Shown here one piece after another: positions 46,206 through 56,248 of a stretch of 64,000 nt of DNA. This DNA comes from Mesorhizobium sp. J428. Lineage in GTDB: Bacteria > Pseudomonadota > Alphaproteobacteria > Rhizobiales > Rhizobiaceae. The stretch covers positions 4,068,001 to 4,132,000 of the forward strand of contig NZ_JAJOMX010000001.1 of the NCBI RefSeq assembly GCF_024699925.1, in the 5' to 3' direction. Position numbers and translations under genes: made by a program. Positions within the stretch are counted from its first letter, which is position 1. Each line of letters starts with the position of its first letter. A model generated the notes under the pieces. The model was not told where the DNA came from, searched no databases, and saw only the letters and a list, made by a program, of their open reading frames with translations.

Positions 46206-47104
46206 ATGGAGTTCTTGTTCGTACGTACCCAGCCACGAGCCAGGTATTCAACCGTCGATCGGCGTTTGCACTGATCGGCAGCGCCGCGCTTTCTCTTGCA
46301 CTTGCGCCGCCCCGTGCCACCGCTCAGGACGGGTTCAAGTTCGGTCTGACGCCGGTCTTTCTGTCAAACGACCTCGAACTGCTGGCACTCCTTCGCGCCT
46401 ACCTGACCGAGGCGATCGGCGAGCCGGTTGAACTGGTCAGCCGACGGACCTATCAGGAGATCACGGCGCTGCTCGTCGCGGGCCAGCTCCATGCGGCGTG
46501 GATCTGCGGCTATCCCTATGTCCAGTTCAAGTCGGATCTTGATCTCGTTGCCGCGCCGTCCTGGCATGGCAAGCCGCTCTACCAGTCCTACCTGATCGCC
46601 GCCGCCGACAGGCCTGTCGACCGATGGGAAGACTTGAAGGGCGACATCCACGCCTTTTCCGACCCGGACTCCAATTCCGGCTTCCTCGTGACCCGCGCGC
46701 TTCTGGCCGAGAACGGGTTGAAACCGGAAGGCTTCTTCGCCCGCACCTTCTACACCTACGGCCACCGTAACGTGATCCGCGCAGTCGCGTCGGGGCTTGC
46801 CCAGTCCGGCAGCGTCGACGGTTATGTCTGGGACGTGACGCGCGAGATGGAGCCGGACCTCGTTAACCAGACGCGGATCGTGCGCCGGTCCGAATGGCTC
46901 GGCTTTCCGCCCGTGGCCTCGCCCAGGGCGCTTGCCGGCGACCCGCGGATCGCCCGTCTCAAGGCTGCGCTGACGGCGATGGACCGTCACGAGGAGGGCC
47001 GCAAGGTCCTGGCGCTGCTGCGGCTCGACGGCTTCGTCGCTGCCGAGCCGGCGCTCTTCGACACGATTGCCGCCAAGGTCGATACTGTGAGGCGGTTCGG
47101 ATGA
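46206..47104 (+). CDS. aioX: arsenite-binding periplasmic sensor AioX, start region frameshifted
   Basis: From about 46215 the frame ending at 47104 encodes NRRSAFALIGSAALSLALAPPRATAQ, a signal peptide, then DGFKFGLTPVFLSNDLELLALLRAYL and a PhnD-like binding fold. It contains AAWICGYPYVQFK with the single Cys that in the Agrobacterium homologue is needed for arsenite sensing. No ATG, GTG or TTG lies in this frame before the signal peptide; the nearest ATG (46206) is in another frame that stops after 22 codons. A base is probably missing. The stop overlaps aioS by ATGA. Confidence 0.82.
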
Positions 47105-48564
47105 GGTTCTTCGGTCGCTTCCGCGCCATTCCGGTCTCGTACCGCGTGCCCATCCTGGTGGCACTCCTGATGGTGGCGATCAGCGCGGTGATCTCGGAGC
47201 GGGTGCTCGACCGCCTGTCCCGCACGCAAGAAGCCTTCATCGATGGTCTTGCCGGCAGCTATCTCGACGGATTGACCGCTGCCATTCTGCCGGCCGTTCT
47301 GCGTGGCGACGTCTGGGAAGTCTTCGACGCGCTCGACCGTTCCCAGAAATCCTACCAGGCGCTGTCGCCGATCGAGGCAGTCGTCACGGGTGCCGACGGC
47401 AAGGTAATCGCAGCCACGGACCCGACCCGCATCCCGTCCTTCTCGGCGCTTCCGGAGGCCTATGCGTCGCGCTACGGCGCGCACACCGTGACCTTCGACC
47501 GCGAGGCGGACACCGGCTTCGCCTTCCGCGACCTCGTCTATCAGGGCCAGAAGATCGGTGCGATCCACACCGCCTTCGATGCCTCTCATATCTTCGCCGA
47601 GCGCCGCGAGATCCTGGCGACGCTACTTGTCACCAACGGCGTCCTCGCCGCCATCTTCTCGCTCGGCGGCTTCCTGCTGGTCCGCCGCATGATCGAGCCG
47701 ATGCGGGTTCTGGAGGATCACATGCGCGCGGCCGCCAACGGCGTTGCCGAGCCCATCTCGTCGCGCGAGTTTCCGTCGCGCGGTGGCGAGGTCGCGAGCC
47801 TCTTCAATGGCTATAACGCGCTGGTGCATGCCGAACGGGAACGCGCCAATTTTGCGATGCAATTGGCCGAGGAGGAGAAGCTGGCGAGCCTCGGACGCCT
47901 CGCCTCCGGCATGGCGCACGAAATCAACAACCCGCTCGGCGGGCTGTTCAACGCCATCGACACGCTGAAGACGCATGGGCGGACGCCGGGCGTGCGCGAC
48001 ACGTCGATCAGCCTGATCGAACGCGGGCTGAACGGTATCCGCGAGGTCGTCGAGGCGGCACTCGCGACCTATCGGCCCGAACGATCCGCCCGGCCGCTCA
48101 GCGCCGACGATCTGGAGGACGTCAGGGTGCTCATGAAGCCTGAGCTGCGCCGACGCCGGCAGAGGCTGGACTGGCGGGTCGACTGGCCGGCCGAGGTCGC
48201 CGCGACGATCCCCGGCGGCCCGGTGCGGCAGGCGGTCCTGAACCTGCTGCTCAACGCCAGCGCCGCTACACCCGAGGGCGGCACAATCGGCCTGGGCGTC
48301 GATCGGACGACGGAACGGCTGAAGATTTCGGTCTCCGACGAAGGTCCGGGCATGCCAAGGGATTCGATCGCAATGCTGAGCGATGACGATCCCGGACCTG
48401 CGGTGCGTGCCGGACGAGGACTGGGTCTATGGATGGTCCGCCGCATGGTCGACGCCTGCGGAGGAAAGGCCAGCGTCGATCCAAGACCATCGGGAGGGTC
48501 GGTCGTGACCCTGATTCTGCCGATCCCGGAGGAAACACGGAATGAACGCAGCCATGCTGCCTGA
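47101..48564 (+). CDS. aioS: arsenite-responsive sensor histidine kinase AioS
   Basis: A 487-residue membrane kinase. TM1 is at about 17-36, a periplasmic sensor domain at 37-175, TM2 at about 178-198, then a HAMP linker (RRMIEPMRVLEDHMRAAANG). The H-box is LASGMAHEINNPLGGLFNAID, of the NtrB-like class. N-box (LNLLLNASAATPEGG) and G-boxes (DEGPGMP, GRGLGLWMVRRM) complete the ATPase. It is thought to receive the AioX-arsenite signal and phosphorylate AioR. It overlaps aioX and aioR. Confidence 0.92.
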   Translation: MRFFGRFRAIPVSYRVPILVALLMVAISAVISERVLDRLSRTQEAFIDGLAGSYLDGLTAAILPAVLRGDVWEVFDALDRSQKSYQALSPIEAVVTGADGKVIAATDPTRIPSFSALPEAYASRYGAHTVTFDREADTGFAFRDLVYQGQKIGAIHTAFDASHIFAERREILATLLVTNGVLAAIFSLGGFLLVRRMIEPMRVLEDHMRAAANGVAEPISSREFPSRGGEVASLFNGYNALVHAERERANFAMQLAEEEKLASLGRLASGMAHEINNPLGGLFNAIDTLKTHGRTPGVRDTSISLIERGLNGIREVVEAALATYRPERSARPLSADDLEDVRVLMKPELRRRRQRLDWRVDWPAEVAATIPGGPVRQAVLNLLLNASAATPEGGTIGLGVDRTTERLKISVSDEGPGMPRDSIAMLSDDDPGPAVRAGRGLGLWMVRRMVDACGGKASVDPRPSGGSVVTLILPIPEETRNERSHAA

Positions 48565-49876
48565 ACGCGCCCACGTCGGACTGGTCGAGGACGATCCCGT
48601 CATGGGCGGTTCCATCGTCCAGCGACTGGAGCTTGAAGGCTGGGACGTCACCTGGTGGCAGACCGGGGGCGAGGCTGTCGCGGGACTGGGCCGCCTCGCC
48701 GGCTCCCTCGACCTCGTGATCTGCGACATACGACTGCCGGACATGTCCGGCGAGGCGGTGTTCGAGCAAATGACTCGGCAGCCGAACGCGCCTCCGTTCC
48801 TGTTCGTCACGGGCTTTGCCGAGATCGACCAGGCCGTCCGCCTCATGCGCTCCGGAGCGGTCGACTTCATGACCAAGCCGTTCGCCATGGACGATTTCCT
48901 GAAGCGGATCGCCACTGGCCGGCGGAGCACGCGCTCCGGCATACGGCTGAGGGAATACGTGCTTGGGCAGTCGCCGGCGATCCAGCACGCCGAAGACCTC
49001 ATTCATCGCTACGCTGCGCATGACCTGCCGGTGCTGATCACCGGTGAGACCGGATCCGGCAAGGAGGTCGCGGCGCGGCTCCTGCATCAGGTCTCGGCCC
49101 GCGCGGAGCAGCCCTTCGTCGCGGTGAACTGCGCCGCGATCCCCGCCGATCTCTTGGAAAGCGAGCTGTTTGGCCACGAGAAGGGTTCCTTCACCGGCGC
49201 ACACCAGAGGCATCTCGGCTACGCCGAGCGCGCTCGGGGCGGCACGCTCTTCCTCGACGAGATCGGCGACATGCCGCCAGCACTTCAGGCCAAGCTCCTG
49301 CGCCTGATCGAGAGCGAATCCTTCACCCGCCTCGGCGGCGAGGCAGCCGTCCCCTTTCGCGCCCGGATCGTCGCGGCCACGCATCGCGCCCTGGCGCCTG
49401 GCCAGGCATCCGGCTTCCGCGAGGACCTCTACTTCCGGCTCGCCGTGCTTCCGGTCGACATCCCGCCGCTCAGGCAGCGGCCGGAGGACATCGTTTGGCT
49501 GCTCGACCGCTTTCTTGAAAATGCCGCCGCTCGCTCCGACGCCCGCATCCGCGGCTTCAGCGCCTTGACAGAAGAAGCAGCGCTTTCACACCCGTGGCCG
49601 GGCAACGTTCGCGAGCTGCGCAACCGCGTCGACCGCGCCGTGGCACTGACGGCGTCGGAATGGATCATGCCGGGCGATCTCTTTCCGGATCGTCCGGGAA
49701 AGCAGGCCAGACCAGGTTTCCTCCCGCTGGCCGACGTCCGCGACGCGGCAGAGCGCCGGCAGATCGAGCGGGCGCTCGAACAGACCGATGGCCAGGTCAT
49801 CAAGGCTGCAGAACTGCTCGGCATCGGCCGCTCGACGCTGTGGGAGAAGATGACGCGGCTGGGGGTTAGAGGCTAG
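48542..49876 (+). CDS. aioR: sigma-54-dependent response regulator AioR
   Basis: A 444-residue NtrC-family activator. The receiver domain (about 10-125) has phospho-Asp62 (VICDIRLPDMSG) and TKPF. The AAA+ domain (about 137-365) has Walker A GETGSGKE, the sigma-54 loop G-S-F-T-G-A and Walker B TLFLDEIGDMP. A C-terminal Fis-type helix-turn-helix (ALEQTDGQVIKAAELLGIGRSTLWEKMTRLG) follows. It overlaps aioS by 23 bases. It would drive the sigma-54 promoter at 46009-46024 through the twin palindromes beyond it. Confidence 0.93.
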   Translation: MNAAMLPERAHVGLVEDDPVMGGSIVQRLELEGWDVTWWQTGGEAVAGLGRLAGSLDLVICDIRLPDMSGEAVFEQMTRQPNAPPFLFVTGFAEIDQAVRLMRSGAVDFMTKPFAMDDFLKRIATGRRSTRSGIRLREYVLGQSPAIQHAEDLIHRYAAHDLPVLITGETGSGKEVAARLLHQVSARAEQPFVAVNCAAIPADLLESELFGHEKGSFTGAHQRHLGYAERARGGTLFLDEIGDMPPALQAKLLRLIESESFTRLGGEAAVPFRARIVAATHRALAPGQASGFREDLYFRLAVLPVDIPPLRQRPEDIVWLLDRFLENAAARSDARIRGFSALTEEAALSHPWPGNVRELRNRVDRAVALTASEWIMPGDLFPDRPGKQARPGFLPLADVRDAAERRQIERALEQTDGQVIKAAELLGIGRSTLWEKMTRLGVRG

Positions 49877-50062
49877 GCTCGCTCCCACACTGAGCGCCGA
49901 ATTGAAGGCTGGATCGGGGCCGAAAACGGACCGGCCGCGCCTCTACGATCAGTAACGTGAGCTGGGCGGGCGGCTGGATACCGGAGATATGCTGATCGCA
50001 TCCCCATGCCCATCCGTCATCCCAATGTCGGCGTGGATCGGTGAGGCTGGCCTGCACCTCAG

Positions 50063-50176
50063 TCAATAGTTAATGCTGGTCAGAACCATGTAGACGATCG
50101 TTGCAGCAACTCCACCGACCAGTAACATCAGGAGCCAGAGGGACGGTTCTGCCTTCATTCGATCGCGATATCGCAT
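50063..50176 (-). CDS. 37-residue single-pass membrane protein
   Basis: The frame reads MRYRDRMKAEPSLWLLMLLVGGVAATIVYMVLTSINY with one transmembrane helix (about residues 13-32) after a basic N-terminus. An internal Met at 50158 is an alternative start. GGAAAGG precedes the first ATG. Function unknown. It is one of three consecutive small minus-strand genes between aioR and groEL, so it may be part of an envelope-stress group. Confidence 0.5.
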   Translation of the reverse strand: MRYRDRMKAEPSLWLLMLLVGGVAATIVYMVLTSINY

Positions 50177-50208
50177 CGGCGCCTGCCTTTCCGAGCTCGA
50201 TATGCACC

Positions 50209-50376
50209 TCAGACCAATCTGTTGTCCTCGGCCTTCTGGCGGTCGCGGCGACGTGTGCCGTCGGTGTCCGACTTGCGGTGCCGTTCAGCCGCTGCCTTCC
50301 TGATCTGCTCGAAGCGATTGTCGTCGACTTGCTCAGGCGGTTGCTGCGGATTCGGCTTCTTCTCAAACGAGATCAT
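50209..50376 (-). CDS. small charged hypothetical protein
   Basis: A 55-residue hydrophilic protein, MISFEKKPNPQQPPEQVDDNRFEQIRKAAAERHRKSDTDGTRRRDRQKAEDNRLV. AAAGGA lies 8 bases before the ATG at 50376. The C-terminal half is a charged probable helix. Function unknown. The longer in-frame start at 50523 overlaps the neighbouring gene and is not favoured. Confidence 0.6.
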   Translation of the reverse strand: MISFEKKPNPQQPPEQVDDNRFEQIRKAAAERHRKSDTDGTRRRDRQKAEDNRLV

Positions 50377-50443
50377 GACTGAAATCCTTTCCCTTCGCGG
50401 GAGCGCTCGGGCGTGAAGCCGAGCGCCGCCGAGATAGGTGTTT

Positions 50444-50836
50444 CTATGCCGACAGGGCGGTGGCGCAGGCTTCGGCACCGCGCCTGTCAGGCGTGGTCTG
50501 TCCGGGCATCGTCGCCCAGCCACCGGCTTCGACGAACTGCCGCTTCTTGTAGATGTCAGTGATCACCTTGAACTCGGCGAGTTTCGCCGCGGAATCCGGT
50601 GCCGCGTTGAACCGTTCAACGCATATGGCGGATGCCAGCTCTCCGCGGGCCGTGTCACCGGCCGCTTTCGCCATGGTTTGCGAGGTGCCGCCGGTGACCC
50701 AGCCGCCCCAGCTGAACCCGACGACAATCGTGGCGATCATCGCCGCGATACATGCCCAGACCAGAACGGTCTTCGAAGGCTGGTAGTCTTCCCATCGGCG
50801 GGAGAGGGATGGTTTTGTGGTGCTTTGCGTGGCCAT
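50444..50836 (-). CDS. single-pass membrane hypothetical protein
   Basis: A 130-residue protein: MATQSTTKPSLSRRWEDYQPSKTVLVWACIAAMIATIVVGFSWGGWVTGGT... with a cytoplasmic N-terminus, one membrane helix (about 24-45) and a periplasmic C-terminal part with two Cys that could form a disulfide. GGAAGGAAG precedes the ATG at 50836. No domain recognised. It lies 74 bases after groEL on the same strand and could be read from the groESL transcript. Confidence 0.7.
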   Translation of the reverse strand: MATQSTTKPSLSRRWEDYQPSKTVLVWACIAAMIATIVVGFSWGGWVTGGTSQTMAKAAGDTARGELASAICVERFNAAPDSAAKLAEFKVITDIYKKRQFVEAGGWATMPGQTTPDRRGAEACATALSA

Positions 50837-50910
50837 GGAGATCTTCCTTCCAGATTGTGGTGAGGATTGCTTCGTCCGGCCGCGCCGGCCGAACGGTTCA
50901 GGCACTGTTC

Positions 50911-52898
<1,988 letters not shown>

Positions 52899-52953
52899 GA
52901 GAATTCTTTCTGGGGTCGGCGCATAGGGCGACCGCTTCAGATACATAGCGGCT

Positions 52954-52980
52954 TTGGCACTCGAATGATAGGAGTGCCAG
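52954..52980 (-). promoter_or_regulatory. CIRCE element (HrcA operator) of groESL
   Basis: TTGGCACTC - 9 bases - GAGTGCCAG, matching the TTAGCACTC-N9-GAGTGCTAA consensus with one change per arm. It is placed just upstream of groES, so HrcA should repress groESL until heat or other stress. Confidence 0.92.
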
Positions 52981-53395
52981 AATTATTTCGAAGGCCTAAG
53001 AATATTGATCAATCAGGCTGTCGCACCCATCCTCGTCAAAAGGAAATTCGATCGGATTTCAGAAATATTTTTCCGGAGATTTATTTTGCTGCATGCGCAG
53101 AAATAAATAAAAATGCTGATCGCCTTGCAGGAGGCGCGATCTTAGTCCATATATGAATCTCGTTGATTTGGCCGATTTGGCTTCGCGGTGTCAGAGACTA
53201 CGACCCGCCATTCACCACCGAATTCTCGATAGCGAATGCATTTAGCGCCGATCCGGCGCGCATATCGCTCTGTTCGAACATGGGAATGAATCCCGCGGCT
53301 GACCACGGATGTACTGGCAGCACGGAGGTTCGTTCCGGTTCGAATGGGATGATGCGGGAGGCGCGTTCGCGCCCTTTTCGCGGAGGTATCGACCC
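52981..53395. other. 415-base region between groESL and the small-gene operon
   Basis: No supported gene. The first 170 bases are clearly AT-rich (aaaataaataaaaatgctg near 53100) compared with the surroundings, as expected for promoters of the divergent groES and of the operon starting at 53396. Confidence 0.5.
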
Positions 53396-53659
53396 ATGAC
53401 AATGCGCACGACGCAAACCGTCGTCCGATTCTCCGCACCCTTCATGCTGGCCGGTTTCAACGCCCCGCAGCCCGCCGGCGACTATCGTGTGGACCACGAT
53501 GAAGAACTGCTGGAGATATCCTCCCGCCTCGCCTGGAGACGTGTAGGCGCCTTTATTCACCTGCCGGCCATCGGCATCGATGGCCACACACATCAGATGG
53601 CGCCGATCGATCCTGCCGTTCTCGACGCCGCACTTGAAAAGGATCACCAGAGGTCATGA
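53396..53659 (+). CDS. small conserved rhizobial protein
   Basis: An 87-residue protein, MTMRTTQTVVRFSAPFMLAGFNAPQPAGDYRVDHDEELLEISSRLAWRRVGAFIHLPAIG, of a type common in Rhizobiales: an F-x-x-P-F-x-L opening, P-A-G-x-Y-x-V-x-x-D-E-E and a strand R-R-V-x-x-F-I. Predicted all-beta, no signal. GGAGG is 9 bases before the ATG. It opens a run of seven overlapping genes to 55863. Function unknown. Confidence 0.75.
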   Translation: MTMRTTQTVVRFSAPFMLAGFNAPQPAGDYRVDHDEELLEISSRLAWRRVGAFIHLPAIGIDGHTHQMAPIDPAVLDAALEKDHQRS

Positions 53660-53958
53660 TATCGACGAGCTCCAGCCGGCCAACAGCCCGCCGCGCCCGA
53701 CACGAGTCTCCTACCCATCTCTTCACGATCGGTCAGGCTGTCCGGTTGCGAGGCGGATTTGGCAGGCTGCCTCAACATGCAGAAATCTACCGCATCACCG
53801 GCACATTGCCGCCGCGAGGAGATTCGCTCCAGTATCGCATCCGCAACGATGACGAGCGTCATGAGCGGGTGACAACGCAAGACAGCCTCGAGCCGGTCGA
53901 CATGTCGCAATCCGGCGGCGGCGCAACGCTCATCGAAAGGACGTTCGGAGATGGCTAA
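53656..53958 (+). CDS. small conserved rhizobial protein, SH3-like
   Basis: A 100-residue protein that overlaps the previous gene by ATGA. After a variable N-terminus comes HLFTIGQAVRLRGGFGRLPQHAEIYRITGTLPPRGDSLQYRIRNDDERHERVTTQDSLE, a beta-strand pattern like a small SH3/KOW-type barrel. Similar proteins are widespread in rhizobia without known role. The overlap indicates translational coupling. Confidence 0.72.
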   Translation: MISTSSSRPTARRARHESPTHLFTIGQAVRLRGGFGRLPQHAEIYRITGTLPPRGDSLQYRIRNDDERHERVTTQDSLEPVDMSQSGGGATLIERTFGDG

Positions 53959-54094
53959 GGGTCAGAAGCGAAGCAGTCGCGAGATCAGAAAGCCGAAGCA
54001 GGAGAAGGCTCCGTCCAAGCCGGAAAGCAGCTTCGGGAGCCAGGTCAAGGTTGCCGCAAATGCCAATGGACCTGGCGGCAAGGGTAGAAACTGA
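53951..54094 (+). CDS. small basic disordered protein
   Basis: A 47-residue Lys/Ser/Pro/Gly-rich protein, MAKGQKRSSREIRKPKQEKAPSKPESSFGSQVKVAANANGPGGKGRN, overlapping the previous gene by 8 bases. GGAG directly precedes the ATG. Proteins with the same MAKGQxRSxxExxKPK start occur in many rhizobia. Probably disordered and nucleic-acid-binding; that is an inference. Confidence 0.65.
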   Translation: MAKGQKRSSREIRKPKQEKAPSKPESSFGSQVKVAANANGPGGKGRN

Positions 54095-54129
54095 GTTCAA
54101 GATGCTCCTGCGGGCGAGGAAGGATGACG

Positions 54130-54372
54130 ATGCACGTCGTGGTCGAATTCTATCGCACCCGGGATGTGGATGATGCGCACGCCGTGGTCGGTCGCGAGAC
54201 CACGGAAGCGGCCGACCTCGACGATGCCGTGGAAGTCGCGCGACGACTTTCGGAAACGCTCGACATGCCGCAACGACCCGACGCGATGACGATCACCGAT
54301 GCGGCCGGCGCGGTGCTCTATGCCGGCGCGGTCGAGGCCGACGCATCCGATGAAGAAAGACAACGATCATGA
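54130..54372 (+). CDS. small hypothetical protein
   Basis: An 80-residue acidic protein (MHVVVEFYRTRDVDDAHAVVGRETTEAADLDDAVEVARRLSETLDMPQRPDAMTITDAAG) with alternating strands and helices. GGAAGG is 6 bases before the ATG at 54130; an ATG at 54124 adds two residues. It overlaps the next gene by ATGA. No domain recognised. Confidence 0.68.
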   Translation: MHVVVEFYRTRDVDDAHAVVGRETTEAADLDDAVEVARRLSETLDMPQRPDAMTITDAAGAVLYAGAVEADASDEERQRS

Positions 54373-54704
54373 ATGCCCACGACAACGACGCCGAGCGGCA
54401 GCAAGATGCCGCAGCCTTCGCCATCGACGTATGGGAAAACGAGGGCGGCGCGCAGTGCCGTGATTCCTTGGACCATCACTATGGCCGGCGGGTCGAAATG
54501 GATCGGTCCTGGACCGTCTATCATGTCTTCACTGGCGTCCCGGCGCGTATCGGCGGCATCGCGATGGTCGGCCTGAGCCGAAAGGCGGCAACCGACGGCA
54601 TGCTGTCGCTCAATCGCCGCAACCAATCGCGCCGCCGAGATGGAGGCAGCCTGATGTCCGTCATCCGGACCGCATCACATACAGCAGAGGAATGCCAACG
54701 GTGA
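54369..54704 (+). CDS. small hypothetical protein
   Basis: A 111-residue protein, MNAHDNDAERQQDAAAFAIDVWENEGGAQCRDSLDHHYGRRVEMDRSWTVYHVFTGVPARIGG. It has a helical acidic N-terminus then a strand W-T-V-Y-H-V-F-T-G-V-P-A. It is joined by ATGA to the gene before and overlaps the next by 13 bases. No family recognised beyond general similarity to rhizobial small proteins. Confidence 0.65.
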   Translation: MNAHDNDAERQQDAAAFAIDVWENEGGAQCRDSLDHHYGRRVEMDRSWTVYHVFTGVPARIGGIAMVGLSRKAATDGMLSLNRRNQSRRRDGGSLMSVIRTASHTAEECQR

Positions 54705-54964
54705 CCCTCGAATTTCCCAACCCGAGCCGCAGCTTCGACGAGGTGCGCAACGCTGTTCGCTTTATCGGCCATGACGGCATGTTCGAAGTGCCGTTCTTTG
54801 TCGAGACCACCGCGCTCGCACAGTCCGGAAGGACGCCCCGGTCAGAGAGTGATTTCCTTGCCGCTTTCGACTCAGCGCGCAGTTCGATCCAGGACGTCGC
54901 GCGCGAGGCCTATTCCAATGGCCGACGCGCCTCCTACACGCTTACTGCCATCGATTTCCGATGA
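54692..54964 (+). CDS. DUF1488 family protein
   Basis: A 90-residue protein with the DUF1488 pattern NPSRSFDEVRNAVRFIGHDGMFEVPFFVE followed by a helical C-terminus (FDSARSSIQDVAREAYSNGRRASYTLTAIDF). DUF1488 proteins are small, predicted alpha/beta and of unknown function. It overlaps both neighbours (13 bases upstream; ATGA downstream). Confidence 0.85.
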   Translation: MPTVTLEFPNPSRSFDEVRNAVRFIGHDGMFEVPFFVETTALAQSGRTPRSESDFLAAFDSARSSIQDVAREAYSNGRRASYTLTAIDFR

Positions 54965-55863
54965 GGCATCATTCGATGCTGATCCGCTACGGCTACGAGA
55001 TCACGTTGACCTGCCAGCAGCCAACCGCGCTGGTGTGCCTGCTATCCGTGCACGAAGATCGCGCGGCCGACATCAGGGTGCCGGAGACGACGTTCACGAC
55101 ACCCGATGTTCCCATTTCGACCTACCGCGATCTGTTCGGCAACCGCTGCCGGAGGCTGGTCGCGCCTGCCGGCGACCTGACCATGTGGGGCGATGCGACG
55201 ATCTGGGACGACGGACAGCTGGACAGGGTGGTGCCAGACGCACGCGAACTCGCGGTCCCGGAGCTGCCGGACGGTTGCCTCGTCTACCTGATGGGAAGCC
55301 GCTACTGCGAGACTGACCGTCTCAGCCAGATCGCCTGGGATCTGTTCGGCACAATCCCCGCCGGTTGGGGGCGCGTGCAGGCGATCTGCGACTTTGTCCA
55401 TGACCACATCCGCTTCGACTACATGCAGGCGAGGTCGACACGCACGGCTTTCGAGACCTTCAACGAACGCGTCGGCGTCTGTCGCGACTTCGCGCATCTG
55501 GCAGTGACCTTTTGCCGATGCCTCAACATCCCCGCGCGCTACGTCAACGGTCATCTCGGCGATATCGGCGTCCCGGTCGTCGACCCGATGGACTTCAGCG
55601 CGTGGATGGAAGTGTTCCTCGATGGCGAATGGCACACCTTCGATCCCCGCAACAACGTGCCCCGTATCGGCCGGATCGTCGTGTCGCGCGGCCGCGACGC
55701 GACCGACATACCGCTTGTCAACTCATTCGGCCCGCATGTTCTCAAGGCATTCAGGGTATGGACCTATGAGGTAACGGGCTTGCAACCGGTGCAGGGACAT
55801 TCCCGGCCGGGCGATGCGCGACCGGACACCCTGGTTACAGGCGACACCGCAAAGCATACCTGA
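54961..55863 (+). CDS. transglutaminase-like protein with catalytic His replaced
   Basis: A 300-residue COG1305-type protein. The nucleophile Cys174 lies in ERVGVCRDFAHLAVTFCRCLNIPARYV and the Asp228 in WHTFDPRNN. Where active members have H-A-W, this has S-A-W (Ser213 in MDFSAWMEVFLDGEW), so the standard Cys-His-Asp triad is incomplete; I believe related rhizobial proteins share this change. It closes the seven-gene overlapping run. A start at 54976 (MLIRYGYE) is possible. Confidence 0.82.
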   Translation: MRHHSMLIRYGYEITLTCQQPTALVCLLSVHEDRAADIRVPETTFTTPDVPISTYRDLFGNRCRRLVAPAGDLTMWGDATIWDDGQLDRVVPDARELAVPELPDGCLVYLMGSRYCETDRLSQIAWDLFGTIPAGWGRVQAICDFVHDHIRFDYMQARSTRTAFETFNERVGVCRDFAHLAVTFCRCLNIPARYVNGHLGDIGVPVVDPMDFSAWMEVFLDGEWHTFDPRNNVPRIGRIVVSRGRDATDIPLVNSFGPHVLKAFRVWTYEVTGLQPVQGHSRPGDARPDTLVTGDTAKHT

Positions 55864-56248
55864 AGCGCCGCAGGCCTTTCAAAAGACAACCCGCTTCAGT
55901 CAGGCACCGACCATGGCGCGCTGACCGTGGTTGACGTCACGCGCCTCCCGTGCGAGCGCCAAGAGCGTTGAATGACGGATTTCCCCGCAGCCAGAAGCGG
56001 ACCGGCAACAACCCGCCCCGCGACAGGCAGGTAGGTTAAGCATCGCGCGACTAAGCGGCGGTCTGCGCCGCGTCGGATGGCTGTCAATGTCAGATTTACG
56101 GTGCGGCGAGGCCGGTCATTGTCTTGGCGCCCCGGCGGATGTAGATGCACCGCGGGCATCACGCTTAAAATTTGACTAAAAAGCCGCGTCGACGGTTAGC
56201 GGGGAGCAAGCAACAGGTCCCGTAAAACGGGCCGTTCGGAGGTGCTTC
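55864..56248. other. 385-base region before the diguanylate cyclase gene
   Basis: No supported gene on either strand; the minus frame 55896-56162 is Arg-rich and unlike any family. It probably carries the promoter of the GGDEF gene. Confidence 0.45.

Noticed and set aside
46171..46431. 86-residue plus-strand frame at the start of aioX
   Set aside because: It is the shifted reading of the aioX signal-peptide region; the aioX frame has clear signal-peptide and binding-protein sequence.
53142..53438. Minus-strand frame between groES and the small-gene run
   Set aside because: No recognisable start, Arg/Ser-rich composition and overlap with the ribosome site of the plus-strand gene.
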